DNA of 64,000 bases from Polyangium sp. 15x6 (lineage in GTDB: Bacteria; Myxococcota_A; Polyangia; Polyangiales; Polyangiaceae): positions 97,612-161,611 of the forward strand of contig NZ_JASBQE010000018.1 of the NCBI RefSeq assembly GCF_029960785.1, in the 5' to 3' direction. Shown one piece after another: positions 44,389 through 52,001 of the stretch. Position 1 is the stretch's first letter, and every line of letters starts with the position of its first letter. The notes under the pieces are model-generated. The model ran no database searches. It was not told the origin of the DNA and saw nothing but the letters and a program-made list of their open reading frames with translations. Made by a program: the position numbers and the translations under genes.

Positions 44389-45211
44389 ATGCCCAGGTTA
44401 GCCACGGGGAACGTTTACGAGCGGCGCGGCAAGTGGTTCGCGCGGCTCACCATTGGAACGAAGAAGCGGCAAAGCTTCATGCTCGAAACATGCAAGGACG
44501 AGCGGAGCGCCGTCGCGCGTCAGGCCATCCTCGCGGAGCTGGCCGCGAAACTCCGCAAATGCGGACGCGACGACATCGCGCCGGACATCATCAAGCGCGC
44601 CGCGGTGCGTGACGGGAAGGCATTGGACGAGGTGCGCAAGGCCGTTGATATGATCGCATCGGGGCAGGTGGTGCAGAAGAACCTGACGCCGACGATCGAG
44701 CAAATCGGCAAGCGGTGGACGAGCGGGGAGCTGGCGGATCTCTACCCCGATCGAGTCAAGCGACGACGAAGTGCAGAAACCAACCGATACGTGCTCGACA
44801 AGTACGTCTATCCAATGGTCGGAGACGTGGCGATCGATAAGTTCACGCTCGACCACGCGGAAGCCGTCATGCGGAGCCTCCCACCGAGGCTCTCGCCAAA
44901 TTCGCGGCGCTCCGTCGCGCAGCTCGTGTACCGGATCTGCTCGCTGGCGGTCCTTCCACTGCGCCATATCGCCGTGCATCCGCTGCCGCGTGGATTCGTG
45001 CCGCGGTATCAGGCAGGAAAAGCGAAAGGGTGGCTTTATCCTGACGAGGACGCGATGTTGCTTGGCTGCACGCAGGTTCCGCTGGAATGGCGCCTGTTTT
45101 ACGGCTTCCTTCATCGGGAAGGGATGCGTCGCTCGGAAGCCCTTAACACGAGGTGGTCTGAGATCAACCTGGACCTCGGGGCGATCGTGCTCGATGTGAA
45201 TAAGACGGATG
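44389..45211 (+). CDS. tyrosine recombinase, exon 1 (5' part before the group II intron)
   Basis: The start MPRLATGNVYERRGKWF follows GGAGGAG by eight bases. This exon codes residues 1-274 plus the first base of codon 275: an AP2-like arm domain, a core-binding domain (ETNRYVLDKYVYPMVGDVAIDKFTLDHAEAVMRSL), and the start of the catalytic domain with R247 in HREGMRRSEAL and the beta-hairpin Lys K272 (VNKTD). Without splicing the frame would run 44 more bases and stop at 45255. After removal of 45212-47260 the codon GAA (E275) is restored and the sequence continues KTDEPRAWALSPG, the normal recombinase consensus. Confidence 0.9.
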
Positions 45212-45255
45212 GTGCGACCAGGCAAGTCTGGTCCGAAAGGAATGAGATGCGATAG

Positions 45256-45845
45256 ACTCATGAAATTCGGTTTGCCGTCCGGCGGGTGCGATCCCCGCCC
45301 GGCCAAGGGTGGCCCGCCCAGGCCGGTAGCGAGCCTTGCGACGGTCACGGTAACGCGGCCGGCGATGCATAGGTGCGCGAGCGTGCGGGCCGTGGGGAAT
45401 GCAGCCACGAAAATTATAATCATTCCGGGGGCCGAGGGCGTCATTGCACCCGAAGGCGACGGTGAACTTCCCAGAAGTGGGCAAGGGAAGGGCACTCCCG
45501 GCGGGGTGTACGACCACGGCACGTAGGAAGGGGACGGTCCAGAGACCTGGGAGACCCGCGTTCCTCTTCGGGAACAACCGGTGCCACGGAGACCCGGTGA
45601 TCAATCTCCGACGCGCCGCGCGCTTGCGGATACGCACGCGGCCGGCCGAAGCCATGCTCGTGGCTCCGCACAGAAGAAGTATTCGCACCGAGGTAGGCAG
45701 CAGGCAAGGGACAACCGGAGCCGATGCCGACGGGAACGCGGGAGTCGGAGGGCTGAATACGAGCGATGACGTCGGGGAACGGGGTAGCGCCCGGACCCGG
45801 CCGAGCAAAGGCAGCCCGTGTTGGTGTGAACTTCAGGAGGGAACC
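45256..45845 (+). ncRNA. 5' ribozyme region (domains I-III and part of IV) of the group II intron
   Basis: About 590 bases (after the 5' GTGCG end at 45212) with no gene and several paired G/C-rich segments, for example GGCGGGTGCGATCCCCGCC near 45279. This is the expected place for the ribozyme's domain I, which binds the exon. I did not build a full secondary structure. Confidence 0.65.
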
Positions 45846-47165
45846 ATGCCCGACGCATTGATGTCGGAGAACATGTCACCGGGACTGTTGAAGGTAGCGG
45901 AAAGAGCGAAAAGGGAGCCCGAAGGACGGTTCCACGCGCTGGCCCATCTCATCGACGGGCCAGCCCTGGCACGCGCGTATCGCCGCATGCGGAAGGATGC
46001 AGCGGTGGGGGTGGATGGAGTCACGAAGGAGCAGTATGGGCTGGACCTGGAGCGCAACCTCCAGGGCCTGCACGAACGGCTGAGGTCGAAGCGATATCGG
46101 CACCAGCCGGTCCGGCGTGTCCACATCCCCAAGGACAAGGGCAAGACGAGGCCGATTGGGATATCGGCGTTTGAGGACAAACTGGTCCAGGACGCCGTGC
46201 GCGAGGTGCTCGAAGCGATCTACGAGCAGGACTTTCTGGATTGTTCGTACGGCTTCAGGCCCGGACGCAGTGCCCATGACGCCATTCGTGCCCTCGACCG
46301 GCTCGTGTACAAGGGCAAGGTGGGGTGGATTCTGGAGGCTGACATCGTGTCCTTCTTCGACAGCCTGGATCGCACCAAGCTGCTGGAGTTGCTCCAGAAT
46401 CGGGTGGCCGATGGGTCGCTCCTGCGGCTCATCGGCAAATGCTTGCACGTGGGCGTGCTCGACGGGGCGGAGTACTCCGAACCGGATATCGGCACGGCCC
46501 AGGGGTCGGTGCTCTCCCCGCTCCTGGGGAACATCTATCTGCACTACGTGCTCGACCTGTGGTTCGATCGCGAGGTCAAGCCGCGTACGCGGGGTGAGGC
46601 GCACCTCATCCGCTATGCGGATGATTTCGTCATGGTATTCGAGCGCCAGGACGACGCGGAGCGCGTGATGGAGGTGCTCCACAAGCGGATGGGGCGATTC
46701 GGACTGACCCTTCACCCGGACAAGACTCGCCTGTTACCCTTCCAGCGGCCACCGGCCGCACAGACGGGCGGCAAAGGTCCGGCGACGTTCGACTTCCTCG
46801 GGTTCACGCTGTACTGGCGGCGAACATTGAGGGGTCGATGGCAAATGGCGTGCAAGACCAGGTCTGCTCGCCTTCGACGGGCAGTCCAGTCCGTCACCGA
46901 CTGGTGCCGCCGCTATCGGCACCTGCCGGTCAAGGTGCAGCACGCCGCGCTCAAGAGGCGCATCCAAGGGCACTTCAACTACTTCGGCGTCAATGGCAAC
47001 GTTCGCAGTCTGCTGCTGCTCGTCGAAGAAGCCAAGAGGGCCTGGTACAAGTGGCTCCGCCGTCGGAGCAATCGGGTGCGCCTGAACTGGGAGGGGTTCG
47101 GCGAGATGCTGAAGAGCCTGCCTCTCCCCCGTCCCCGCGTGATGGTCCGAATCTGGGGGACGTAG
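45846..47165 (+). CDS. ltrA: group II intron reverse transcriptase/maturase
   Basis: A 439-residue intron-encoded protein behind AGGAGGG. RT blocks are in order: KDAAVGVDGVTKEQY, PVRRVHIPKDKGKTRPIGIS, DCSYGFRPGRSAHDAI, LEADIVSFFDSLDR, GTAQGSVLSPLLGNIYLH, and the catalytic YADD (Y257-D260). A maturase (X) domain follows (RHLPVKVQHAALKRRIQGHFNYFG...WYKWLRRRSNR). It ends PRPRVMVRIWG with no HNH endonuclease domain. It should aid splicing and reverse transcription of the intron; without an endonuclease it probably targets nascent DNA strands. Confidence 0.93.
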   Translation: MPDALMSENMSPGLLKVAERAKREPEGRFHALAHLIDGPALARAYRRMRKDAAVGVDGVTKEQYGLDLERNLQGLHERLRSKRYRHQPVRRVHIPKDKGKTRPIGISAFEDKLVQDAVREVLEAIYEQDFLDCSYGFRPGRSAHDAIRALDRLVYKGKVGWILEADIVSFFDSLDRTKLLELLQNRVADGSLLRLIGKCLHVGVLDGAEYSEPDIGTAQGSVLSPLLGNIYLHYVLDLWFDREVKPRTRGEAHLIRYADDFVMVFERQDDAERVMEVLHKRMGRFGLTLHPDKTRLLPFQRPPAAQTGGKGPATFDFLGFTLYWRRTLRGRWQMACKTRSARLRRAVQSVTDWCRRYRHLPVKVQHAALKRRIQGHFNYFGVNGNVRSLLLLVEEAKRAWYKWLRRRSNRVRLNWEGFGEMLKSLPLPRPRVMVRIWGT

Positions 47166-47186
47166 CCGCAAGCCACATCAACGGAA

Positions 47187-47219
47187 GAGCCGGATGGTGG
47201 AAATCTCCTTGTCCGGTTC
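47187..47219 (+). ncRNA. group II intron domain V
   Basis: Starts GAGCCGGATGGTGGAAATCT and ends TCCGGTTC, closing GAGCCGGA with its complement around a GAAA tetraloop, with the GAGC...GGTTC pairing and catalytic AGC triad found in domain V. It lies 21 bases after the maturase stop. Confidence 0.85.
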
Positions 47220-47260
47220 CGGCGAGGGCCCCGGGGGGCGATCCCCCGGGGCTACTCTAC

Positions 47261-47907
47261 AACCCCGTGCGTGGGCATTGTCGCCTGGGGTCGTCGCGGC
47301 GTTGCGCGCCTGGCGAGACCACTGCGCGGCGAGAGGCGTGCGCGTGTCGGGGGACGCGCATGTCTTCGTGTACGACGAAGGAAGCCAGAAGGGACAGCGG
47401 CTCACCACGAGCGACACTGCCGGCCGGTTTCGTCGACATCTGGAGTTGGCGGGCATTCGCCGGCCGGAGTTGTTCGCGCGGACGGAGACGAGGACCCGGA
47501 TCCGGCTTCACGACGCGCGGGCCACGTTCGTCACGCTGGCGCTCGCGAACGGACGAACGGAGGCGTGGGTGCAGGACCGAACGGGGCACAAGTCAAGCGA
47601 GATGATCAACCGCTACCGGCGTGCCGCACGCACGGCGGCCGAGCTTGGGCTCAAAGAGTGCCGCCCGCTAGACGAGACGATCCCCGAGCTGGCCCCCCGT
47701 CCGATCGACGCGACGAGCGCCGAGCCGGCCCGCACGAAGGAAAGGGCGGCGGAAAGGGCACCACGCTCGCGGCGCGGGCCCCCTCTACCTGTTGAGATCC
47801 AGCCAAGATCCGCGGGGTTGGCGACCCCGGGTCAGGATGATCAGAACTTCTCCCCGAGGGAAGATCGCGTCGCGATCTTCCGAGCATCGAACCGGTCGAT
47901 GCTCTAG
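47261..47907 (+). CDS. tyrosine recombinase, exon 2 (3' part after the intron)
   Basis: Codes the end of codon 275 and residues 276-489 of the spliced protein: PRAWALSPGVVAALRAW, then catalytic H358 and R361 (RLHDARATFVT), H384 (DRTGHKSSEMI) and the nucleophile Y393 (NRYRRAART). Together with R247 and K272 the full active site is present, so the spliced recombinase should cut and rejoin DNA. A frame with an ATG at 47194 covers this exon but begins in the intron and would lack the N-terminus. The Arg/Pro-rich tail runs into two hairpins. Confidence 0.88.
47827..47848 (+). repeat. copy of the CCGGGTCAG motif
   Basis: CCGGGTCAGGATGATCAGAA here matches, with a few changes, both arms of the inverted repeat at 26129-26185. 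It lies in the 3' coding end of the recombinase. Confidence 0.5.
47859..47904 (+). terminator. two back-to-back perfect hairpins at the recombinase 3' end
   Basis: GGAAGATCGCG (47859-47869), one-base loop, exact complement (47871-47881); then GAGCATCGA (47882-47890), loop ACCGG, complement (47896-47904). The stop codon TAG is at 47905-47907, so the hairpins are inside the last codons. The arrangement copies the double hairpin at 25683-25730, suggesting the gene end has run into a resident terminator, perhaps at the insertion point of the element. Confidence 0.6.
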
Positions 47908-47985
47908 GTCGACGGCGTCCCGAACACCCGCCACGCATCGTTCGAAATCCGGGAACCCACCGCCAAGAGCGCTGTCGGTCACACC

Positions 47986-48525
47986 ATGCGCTCGGGCCTC
48001 CTCTTCACGAACGGCGTCCTCCTCGCGGGCATCACTTTCGTCCTGGCCATCGGCCCCGGGACCCAGTCGAAGCGTCTCCTGCCCGCCGACGCCCACGCGG
48101 CCGAGACCCCCGTCGACATGGCCGCCCTCGAATCGGCCGCCGCGCTCTCCCCCACCGTCGACTCCGTCGTGGCCCTCGCCTCGGCGTACGTCGACCGCGG
48201 TCAGCCCGGCCTCGCGAGCGCCGTCATCGAAAAGGCCCCCCGCGCCATCCAGCTCGACCCCCGCGTCGCCGATGTCGCGGCCCGCGCCCTCTTCCACCGC
48301 GGGCAGTCGCGAAAGGCCCTCGCGACTGTCGAGGACGCGCTCGACGCCTGCGATTCCGAGGCCGTGGCGTGCCGCTCCTGGCAGGTCGCCAAGGCCCGGC
48401 GCCAAGCCGCGTTCCTCCACGAGGTCGTGGCCGCGGGCATCGAGGATCCGATGACGGATCCGGCCGCCGTCCGGGCTGCCTACGAGCGTTCGACGCAGAA
48501 GGTCGGTCTTGTCGCGATGCGTTGA
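47986..48525 (+). CDS. exported TPR-like protein
   Basis: A 179-residue protein with a signal peptide (LLFTNGVLLAGITFVLAIG) and TPR-like helical repeats in the mature part (SAVIEKAPRAIQLDPRVADVAARALFHRGQSRKALATVEDALDAC). Three Cys may form a disulfide pair. No catalytic motif. It begins 78 bases after the recombinase stop, and looks like part of the chromosomal background because of its strong GC-rich codon bias. Confidence 0.7.
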   Translation: MRSGLLFTNGVLLAGITFVLAIGPGTQSKRLLPADAHAAETPVDMAALESAAALSPTVDSVVALASAYVDRGQPGLASAVIEKAPRAIQLDPRVADVAARALFHRGQSRKALATVEDALDACDSEAVACRSWQVAKARRQAAFLHEVVAAGIEDPMTDPAAVRAAYERSTQKVGLVAMR

Positions 48526-48696
48526 CGCTGCCGGGGGGTGCCCGCGTCACGTGACGTAAGACGCACCCAAGGAAAATCCGGCAGCGTTGTCGGATGCCCC
48601 ATCGGCGCCGCCATGTCACGATTCCTTTTTTGGTTCGTCTCAGGGAGCGATGTTCGTGAGCCACCGTCGCTGCGTACTCGGGAGGCAATCGCCAGC

Positions 48697-49581
48697 GTGC
48701 TGAACCGACGCGAACCCCGCTCCTCTCCGCCCTCCTCGCTCGGCGCCCGCCTTGCGAGTGGTCTGCCGTGGGCGACGGTCTTCGTGTCCACCTCTCTCCT
48801 CGTCGGCTGCGGCCAGCCGAGCAAGCGCCCGATCGCGACCCCCGCGTCGCACCGTCAGGCCGAGGAGCGCCCCTTCATCTTCCAGCCGCCCGTGGATCTC
48901 GACGTCGAGAACAAGATCAACGCGGTCGTGCGCATCGTGGGTGACGTGACGTGCACCGGCACGCTGATCGCCGAGGATCTCGTGCTCACGGCGCACCACT
49001 GCGTATCGGAGCGCGACGCAGACGGGCAGGTGCAGAACCACGACAAGGATCCGGAGAGCCTCACCATCGAGCTCGGCGGCGACGATCTGCCCTGGGGCGA
49101 GGTGAAGGTGCGCGCGATCGTGAGCCCCGATTGCGGCTACGTGTCCGGCGAAGGCGACATCGCGATCCTCGTGCTCTCGCGAAAGCTGGTCGGCGTTCCC
49201 ACGCTGAGCCCGCGCATCGAGGAGGCGCCCGCGGCAAACGAGCCGATTTACCCGATCGGGTTTGGAAGGTGCGCGCTCTCGCGGACGCCCATCCACCGCA
49301 TCGAGCGCGTCGGCGGGCCGATCGGCAAGGTGCGCAGCGGCGACTTCATCGCGGTCGCCTCGGTTTGCCCCGGCGATTCAGGCGGTCCGGCGTACAGCCC
49401 GAAGCGGCAAGACGTGGTCGGCGTGGTCTCGGCCTCGGTGATGGATGGCGACGACGCCACGGCAGCGCCCTCGATCTTCGTGCGTCTCGACGCATGGCGC
49501 GAGCTTTTCAGCGCGGCCAAGGAGATCGCGAACGGGACGAGCCCGAGCGAGTTGCCGCCGTTTCGGAGCTGTCAGCGCTGA
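48697..49581 (+). CDS. trypsin-like (S1) serine protease lipoprotein
   Basis: From a GTG at 48697 behind GGAGG, 294 residues; lipobox LLVGC at ~38. The catalytic triad is complete: His in LVLTAHHCVSE, Asp in GEGDIAILVL, Ser in VCPGDSGGPAY. Extra Cys pairs are present. Lipid-anchored secreted protease, target unknown. An ATG at 48613 would add 28 residues before the signal peptide. A triple hairpin follows. Confidence 0.8.
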   Translation: MLNRREPRSSPPSSLGARLASGLPWATVFVSTSLLVGCGQPSKRPIATPASHRQAEERPFIFQPPVDLDVENKINAVVRIVGDVTCTGTLIAEDLVLTAHHCVSERDADGQVQNHDKDPESLTIELGGDDLPWGEVKVRAIVSPDCGYVSGEGDIAILVLSRKLVGVPTLSPRIEEAPAANEPIYPIGFGRCALSRTPIHRIERVGGPIGKVRSGDFIAVASVCPGDSGGPAYSPKRQDVVGVVSASVMDGDDATAAPSIFVRLDAWRELFSAAKEIANGTSPSELPPFRSCQR

Positions 49582-49601
49582 GGGGTTTCCACAGCGCAGC
49601 G

Positions 49602-49669
49602 CCGGGGTTTCACCCCGGACCCGACCAGGGGCTCTTCGCCCCTGGACCCGAACCAGGGCACAGCCCTGG
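49602..49669 (+). terminator. three consecutive hairpins with GGACCCGA spacers
   Basis: Stems CCGGGG...CCCCGG (49602-49618), CCAGGGG...CCCCTGG (49625-49645) and CCAGGG...CCCTGG (49653-49669), each perfect, are separated by the same ACCCGA-type spacer. They start 20 bases after the protease stop. The repeated spacer makes this more than a simple terminator. Confidence 0.7.
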
Positions 49670-49769
49670 ACCTCTGGTGCAAAGGCCGCGGTGCGGTCGA
49701 TGCAGCGATTGCTGACGGGCGCCGGATGCTCGCCCGCCGGGGCGCGCTTGCGATACGATCCGCGCTTCG

Positions 49770-50408
49770 ATGCAGAAATTCGGCAAAGCGCTCGGCTTCA
49801 CCGTCCTCGGCCTCGTGGTGGTCTTCGGGCTCCTCCGGGTGCTGCTTTTCAAGACCTGGACCGTGCCGACGACGCTGCGGCTCTCGGCGTCGGTCGCCCC
49901 CACGCTCGACGGCGGGGACTTCGTGGTGCTCTTGACCCGAGGCACGCCAGGCTTCGGCGACCTCGTCCGCTGCAAGGACCCCGAAGATCCGACCCAGTAC
50001 GTGGTCGGCCGCATCGTCGGCGTCGAGGGCGACAAGATCGAGATCACCGGCCGCAACGTGGAGATCAACGGCAAGCGCTACAACCCCGTGCAAGCCTGCC
50101 GGTCGCGCGACTACAAGACCTTGCACCCCAACACCGAGGCCGAGGTCGAGCTCGAGTGTGGCGTCGTGGAGATGGGCGGGGGGTGGCACTACCGCGGGCA
50201 GACGAAGTCCAGGACGAGCCCCCTGACCTTCAAGGCCGAGGTGGGCGAGGGCATGGTCTTTCTGCTCAGCGACAACATCGACCTCTACGACGATTCTCGC
50301 GAGTTCGGTACGCTGGAGCGCTCTTCCTGCAAGGAGCGTGTCGTCTTCCGGTTCGTCGGCAAGAACGGCTGGGGCGACGAGGATGCCCGGATGACGGTGA
50401 TTCGATGA
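49770..50408 (+). CDS. signal peptidase I-like (S26) protein lacking the catalytic lysine
   Basis: A 212-residue protein with an N-terminal membrane helix (LGFTVLGLVVVFGLLRVLLF). Box B SASVAPTLDGGD places the nucleophile at S41. Box E reads LSDNIDLYDDSREFG, close to the GDNRxxSxDSR consensus. In box D the usual YVKRVVGLPGD reads YVVGRIVGVEGD, so the general-base Lys is Gly (G80). Either the protein is inactive or a different residue serves. It carries a large insertion with paired Cys between boxes D and E. Cell location: inner membrane facing the periplasm. Confidence 0.8.
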   Translation: MQKFGKALGFTVLGLVVVFGLLRVLLFKTWTVPTTLRLSASVAPTLDGGDFVVLLTRGTPGFGDLVRCKDPEDPTQYVVGRIVGVEGDKIEITGRNVEINGKRYNPVQACRSRDYKTLHPNTEAEVELECGVVEMGGGWHYRGQTKSRTSPLTFKAEVGEGMVFLLSDNIDLYDDSREFGTLERSSCKERVVFRFVGKNGWGDEDARMTVIR

Positions 50409-50485
50409 GCCGGCACGGACGATCCTTGTTTGCTTGACCCTCCTCGCGATCGCCGTTTAGAACCGGGTGTCCCCGAGGAACGACG

Positions 50486-51601
50486 TTGGGCAACGAGCAG
50501 CACGAGATAGGCATCGTTTGCGGTCAGTGCGACACGTGGAGCTCCATGGGCGCCGCGAGCTGCACTGCGTGCGACAACGATCTGGCCCTGTTCGGGAGCC
50601 GGCAATCCGTGCTGCCGACGCCGCCTCCGCCTGCGCCCCTGCGCCCGGCGGTCTCGGCACGCCCCGCAACGACGCCCGCGCCGCCGCTCAATCGGCCCGT
50701 CGCGCCGCTGCCGGCGACGCCCTCCGTGGGACCTCGCCGCGCCCCCGCGGCCGGCGCCGTTCCCGCGCAGAAAACCCCAGCACGAAGCGAGTTCGCGGAC
50801 TTAACGCAGGAGGAGCTCATGGAGCAAGCCCGTAACTACGTCTGCCGTTCCTGCTCGAGCGGCGTCCCCTCGGGCCACAAATTCTGCGGGAGGTGTGGGG
50901 CTGCGGTTCCCCTCGAGATCCTCAACGCACAGACGCTCTTCTTCGGGGACATGCAAAACCCGGCGAAGGCGAAGCTCATCCTGATCCGCGGCGAAGGCAT
51001 GGATGGCCTGAGCTTCCACCTGAAGGCCGAGCAGCACATCGTCGGCCGGAACGGTCAGCTCGTCTTCCCGGACGATCCGTTCGTCTCGCCGAAACACGCG
51101 AACTTCTTCTACCGAGACGGCAAGCTCGTCGTGCGTGACGAGGGCTCGCTGAACGGCGTCTACATCCGCGTGCGCGGCACCGTCGACATCGTCCCGAGCG
51201 ACACGTTCCTCGCAGGCGAGCAGCTCTTCCGCCTCGATTCGAGCCCCAAGCCCTCCGACGGTGCTGACCCGGACGGCACGTATTTCTATTCGTCGCCGAA
51301 GCACCCGAGCCCGTTCCGACTCACGCAGATCCTCCAGGGCGGCGCCGTCGGCATGACGGTGTGCGCGCGCGGATCGTCCTTGCAGATCGGGCGCGAGGGC
51401 GGCGATCTGAACTTCCCCGGCGACCTCTACATGTCCGGCTCTCACTGCCGGATCGAGGAGAGCGGCGGGAAGTTTTCGCTGACCGATCTGAACAGCCGCA
51501 ACGGCACGTACGTGCGCATCAAGAGCGAGCGCGAACTCGGGCACGGCGACTACCTCTTCATCGGCCGCAAGCTCCTGCGCGTCGAGCTCAACACGAACTA
51601 G
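50486..51601 (+). CDS. protein with zinc ribbons and two FHA domains
   Basis: A 371-residue protein from a TTG five bases after GAGGAA. An N-terminal zinc ribbon (CGQCDTW...SCTACDND) is followed by a Pro-rich linker, a second ribbon (VCRSCSSG...FCGRCGAAV), then two FHA domains: HIVGRNGQLVFPDDPFVSPKHANFF with SLNGVYIRV, and LQIGREGGDLNFPGDLYMSGSHCRIEE with LNSRNGTYVRI. FHA domains bind phosphothreonine peptides, so it should be a target or adaptor of Ser/Thr kinases, abundant in myxobacteria. Confidence 0.85.
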   Translation: MGNEQHEIGIVCGQCDTWSSMGAASCTACDNDLALFGSRQSVLPTPPPPAPLRPAVSARPATTPAPPLNRPVAPLPATPSVGPRRAPAAGAVPAQKTPARSEFADLTQEELMEQARNYVCRSCSSGVPSGHKFCGRCGAAVPLEILNAQTLFFGDMQNPAKAKLILIRGEGMDGLSFHLKAEQHIVGRNGQLVFPDDPFVSPKHANFFYRDGKLVVRDEGSLNGVYIRVRGTVDIVPSDTFLAGEQLFRLDSSPKPSDGADPDGTYFYSSPKHPSPFRLTQILQGGAVGMTVCARGSSLQIGREGGDLNFPGDLYMSGSHCRIEESGGKFSLTDLNSRNGTYVRIKSERELGHGDYLFIGRKLLRVELNTN

Positions 51602-51611
51602 GCGGTTTGGA

Positions 51612-52001
51612 GTGACGACGAAGACCCATCGGTCGTTGTGCTTCGCCGACGCATCCGGCGGCGCACTCGCGGCCCTCGGCGCCGCGGTCGCGCGCGCGCT
51701 CGGGCACACGGACGCGGTGGCGGCGACCGCCGGCGAGGCGTCGCCGCTGCCCGCCGAGGTGCCGGCGGTGCTCGCGGAGATCGGGCTGGAAGCGCCGCCG
51801 ATCTCGAAGCTCGAGGAGGCGCTGTCGAAGCCGCACACGGTCGTGTGGCTCGCGGAGGGAGCGGCGCCGGTGGCGGATGCGCGGGCGCTCCCGTGCAAGC
51901 TCCTGCCAGCGGACGCAGGCGAGCTCGAACGTTTCTCGACGGCGCGGATCGCGCGAGATCGGATCGAGCGGATGCTCGAGATCGATCTCTCCACGAACTA
52001 G
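51612..52001 (+). CDS. degenerate low-molecular-weight phosphatase-like protein
   Basis: A 129-residue protein (GTG start) with the outline of LMW protein-tyrosine phosphatases: an N-terminal loop after Cys10 (SLCFADASGG), helix AALGAAVARALG, strand AVAATAGEASPLP, then AVLAEIGLEAPPISKLEEAL and HTVVWLAEGA. The CxxxxxR P-loop Arg and the usual DP Asp are missing, so catalysis is unlikely. It starts 10 bases after the FHA protein and may bind rather than cleave phosphorylated ligands. Confidence 0.5.
   Translation: MTTKTHRSLCFADASGGALAALGAAVARALGHTDAVAATAGEASPLPAEVPAVLAEIGLEAPPISKLEEALSKPHTVVWLAEGAAPVADARALPCKLLPADAGELERFSTARIARDRIERMLEIDLSTN

Larger units (their letters stand above)
45212..47260 (+). 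mobile_element. group II intron inserted in the tyrosine recombinase gene
   Basis: A 2049-bp intron. The 5' end GTGCG (45212-45216) matches the GUGYG consensus; domain V lies at 47187-47219, domain VI at 47220-47260, and the 3' end reads CTCTAC with a candidate branch-point A at 47254, seven bases from the end. A 439-residue reverse transcriptase is encoded inside. Joining 45211 to 47261 restores the host frame exactly (phase-1 split of a Glu codon). The intron lies on the same strand as the recombinase, as self-splicing requires. Confidence 0.9.

Noticed and set aside
45444..45845. N-terminal extension of the maturase frame upstream of 45846
   Set aside because: It runs through the ribozyme region and has no RT or other motif; AGGAGGG precedes the ATG at 45846.
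47194..47907. Separate recombinase C-terminal gene starting at the ATG at 47194
   Set aside because: This start lies inside domain V of the group II intron; the protein segment before 47261 is ribozyme sequence, and splicing restores the full gene.
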